Of a DNA stretch of 64,000 nt, positions 63,863 to 64,000 are shown one piece after another. This DNA comes from Rhabdobacter roseus (GTDB lineage Bacteria > Bacteroidota > Bacteroidia > Cytophagales > Spirosomataceae). The translations under genes were made by a program, and so were the position numbers. The stretch lies in the NCBI RefSeq assembly GCF_014202275.1, contig NZ_JACHGF010000003.1:186001-250000 (forward strand), given 5' to 3'. Every line of letters starts with the position of its first letter. Positions within the stretch are counted from its first letter, which is position 1. The notes below the pieces were generated by a model, which saw nothing but the letters and a program-made list of their open reading frames with translations, was not told the origin of the DNA and searched no databases.

Positions 63863-64000
63863 GACAAAACTCAGGTACCTGCTTCACCGCCTGTGGCGCT
63901 CCAGGTACCCTACGTGGGTTGTTTAGGAATGGGTACAAAAGTACCGGCTCCCGGCCCCGCCTTTTGGTACAAAACGGAAAATCTGTGGTAGATCTACGAA

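Noticed and set aside
63936-63943. TACTTTTG upstream of the TonB-dependent receptor as a -7 promoter box
   Set aside because: It matches TAnnTTTG, but no TTTG lies at the right distance upstream, and the motif is a natural part of the over-represented GGTACTTT word.
1-64000. CRISPR arrays, integrases or insertion sequences
   Set aside because: I saw no regularly spaced direct repeats and no transposase or integrase motifs. The repeated GTAC word is irregularly spaced and bidirectional.

Overview
The window comes from a high-G+C member of the Bacteroidota, most likely order Cytophagales (Spirosomaceae-like). The evidence is three SusC/SusD pairs, ECF sigma factor/FecR pairs, secreted sulfatases and glycosidases, and promoters resembling the Bacteroidetes TAnnTTTG type. 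This placement is inferred from gene families, not from a marker gene. No rRNA, tRNA, CRISPR array, transposase or integrase was found.

About 52 kb (1-51805), almost all on the minus strand, is a polysaccharide-utilisation region made of three blocks. Block A (1-26584): a SusD (cut by the window edge) and SusC pair with FecR and a divergent ECF sigma factor. Next to it is a tightly packed array of FKBP-like protein, GH116, GH78-like rhamnosidase, sulfatase, sialidase-like protein, sialate O-acetylesterase-like protein, heparinase II/III-like lyase, a three-gene cytochrome c/DUF1501 module and a second heparinase II/III-like lyase. Block B (27036-39729): two sulfatases around a GH36-like glycosidase, then SusD, SusC, FecR and ECF sigma. 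Block C (39957-51805): a beta-helix glycan-active protein, a sodium:solute symporter, an FAD oxidoreductase, an SDR dehydrogenase, a sulfatase, SusD and SusC. It is followed upstream by an IclR regulator and altronate dehydratase (uxaA).

The combination of four sulfatases, two uronate-lyase-fold enzymes, a rhamnosidase-like and a galactosidase-like enzyme, an esterase and uxaA points to a sulfated, uronate-containing, partly acylated heteropolysaccharide. The exact substrate cannot be read from the sequence. SusC would import oligosaccharides captured by SusD, periplasmic or surface enzymes would desulfate and cleave them, and the symporter plus dehydrogenases and UxaA would feed central metabolism.

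The last 10 kb (54922-63862) is mainly ordinary: a CNNM/CorC-type protein with a small coupled membrane protein, class II fructose-bisphosphate aldolase, a Gfo/Idh/MocA oxidoreductase, an AI-2E family permease, a voltage-gated-type ion channel and a TonB-dependent receptor.

The main unexplained signals are these. AAGTACC/GGTACTT is strongly over-represented in genes and spacers on both strands, and pairs of it in inverted orientation sit at gene ends. A perfect 27-bp inverted repeat lies inside a lyase gene. A signal-peptide leader is shared by two unrelated enzymes and has a decayed third copy in the only gene-free stretch over 300 bp. A cytochrome c/DUF1501 module is nested between duplicated lyases. 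Perfect inverted repeats sit at the promoters of the IclR gene and the third SusC gene.
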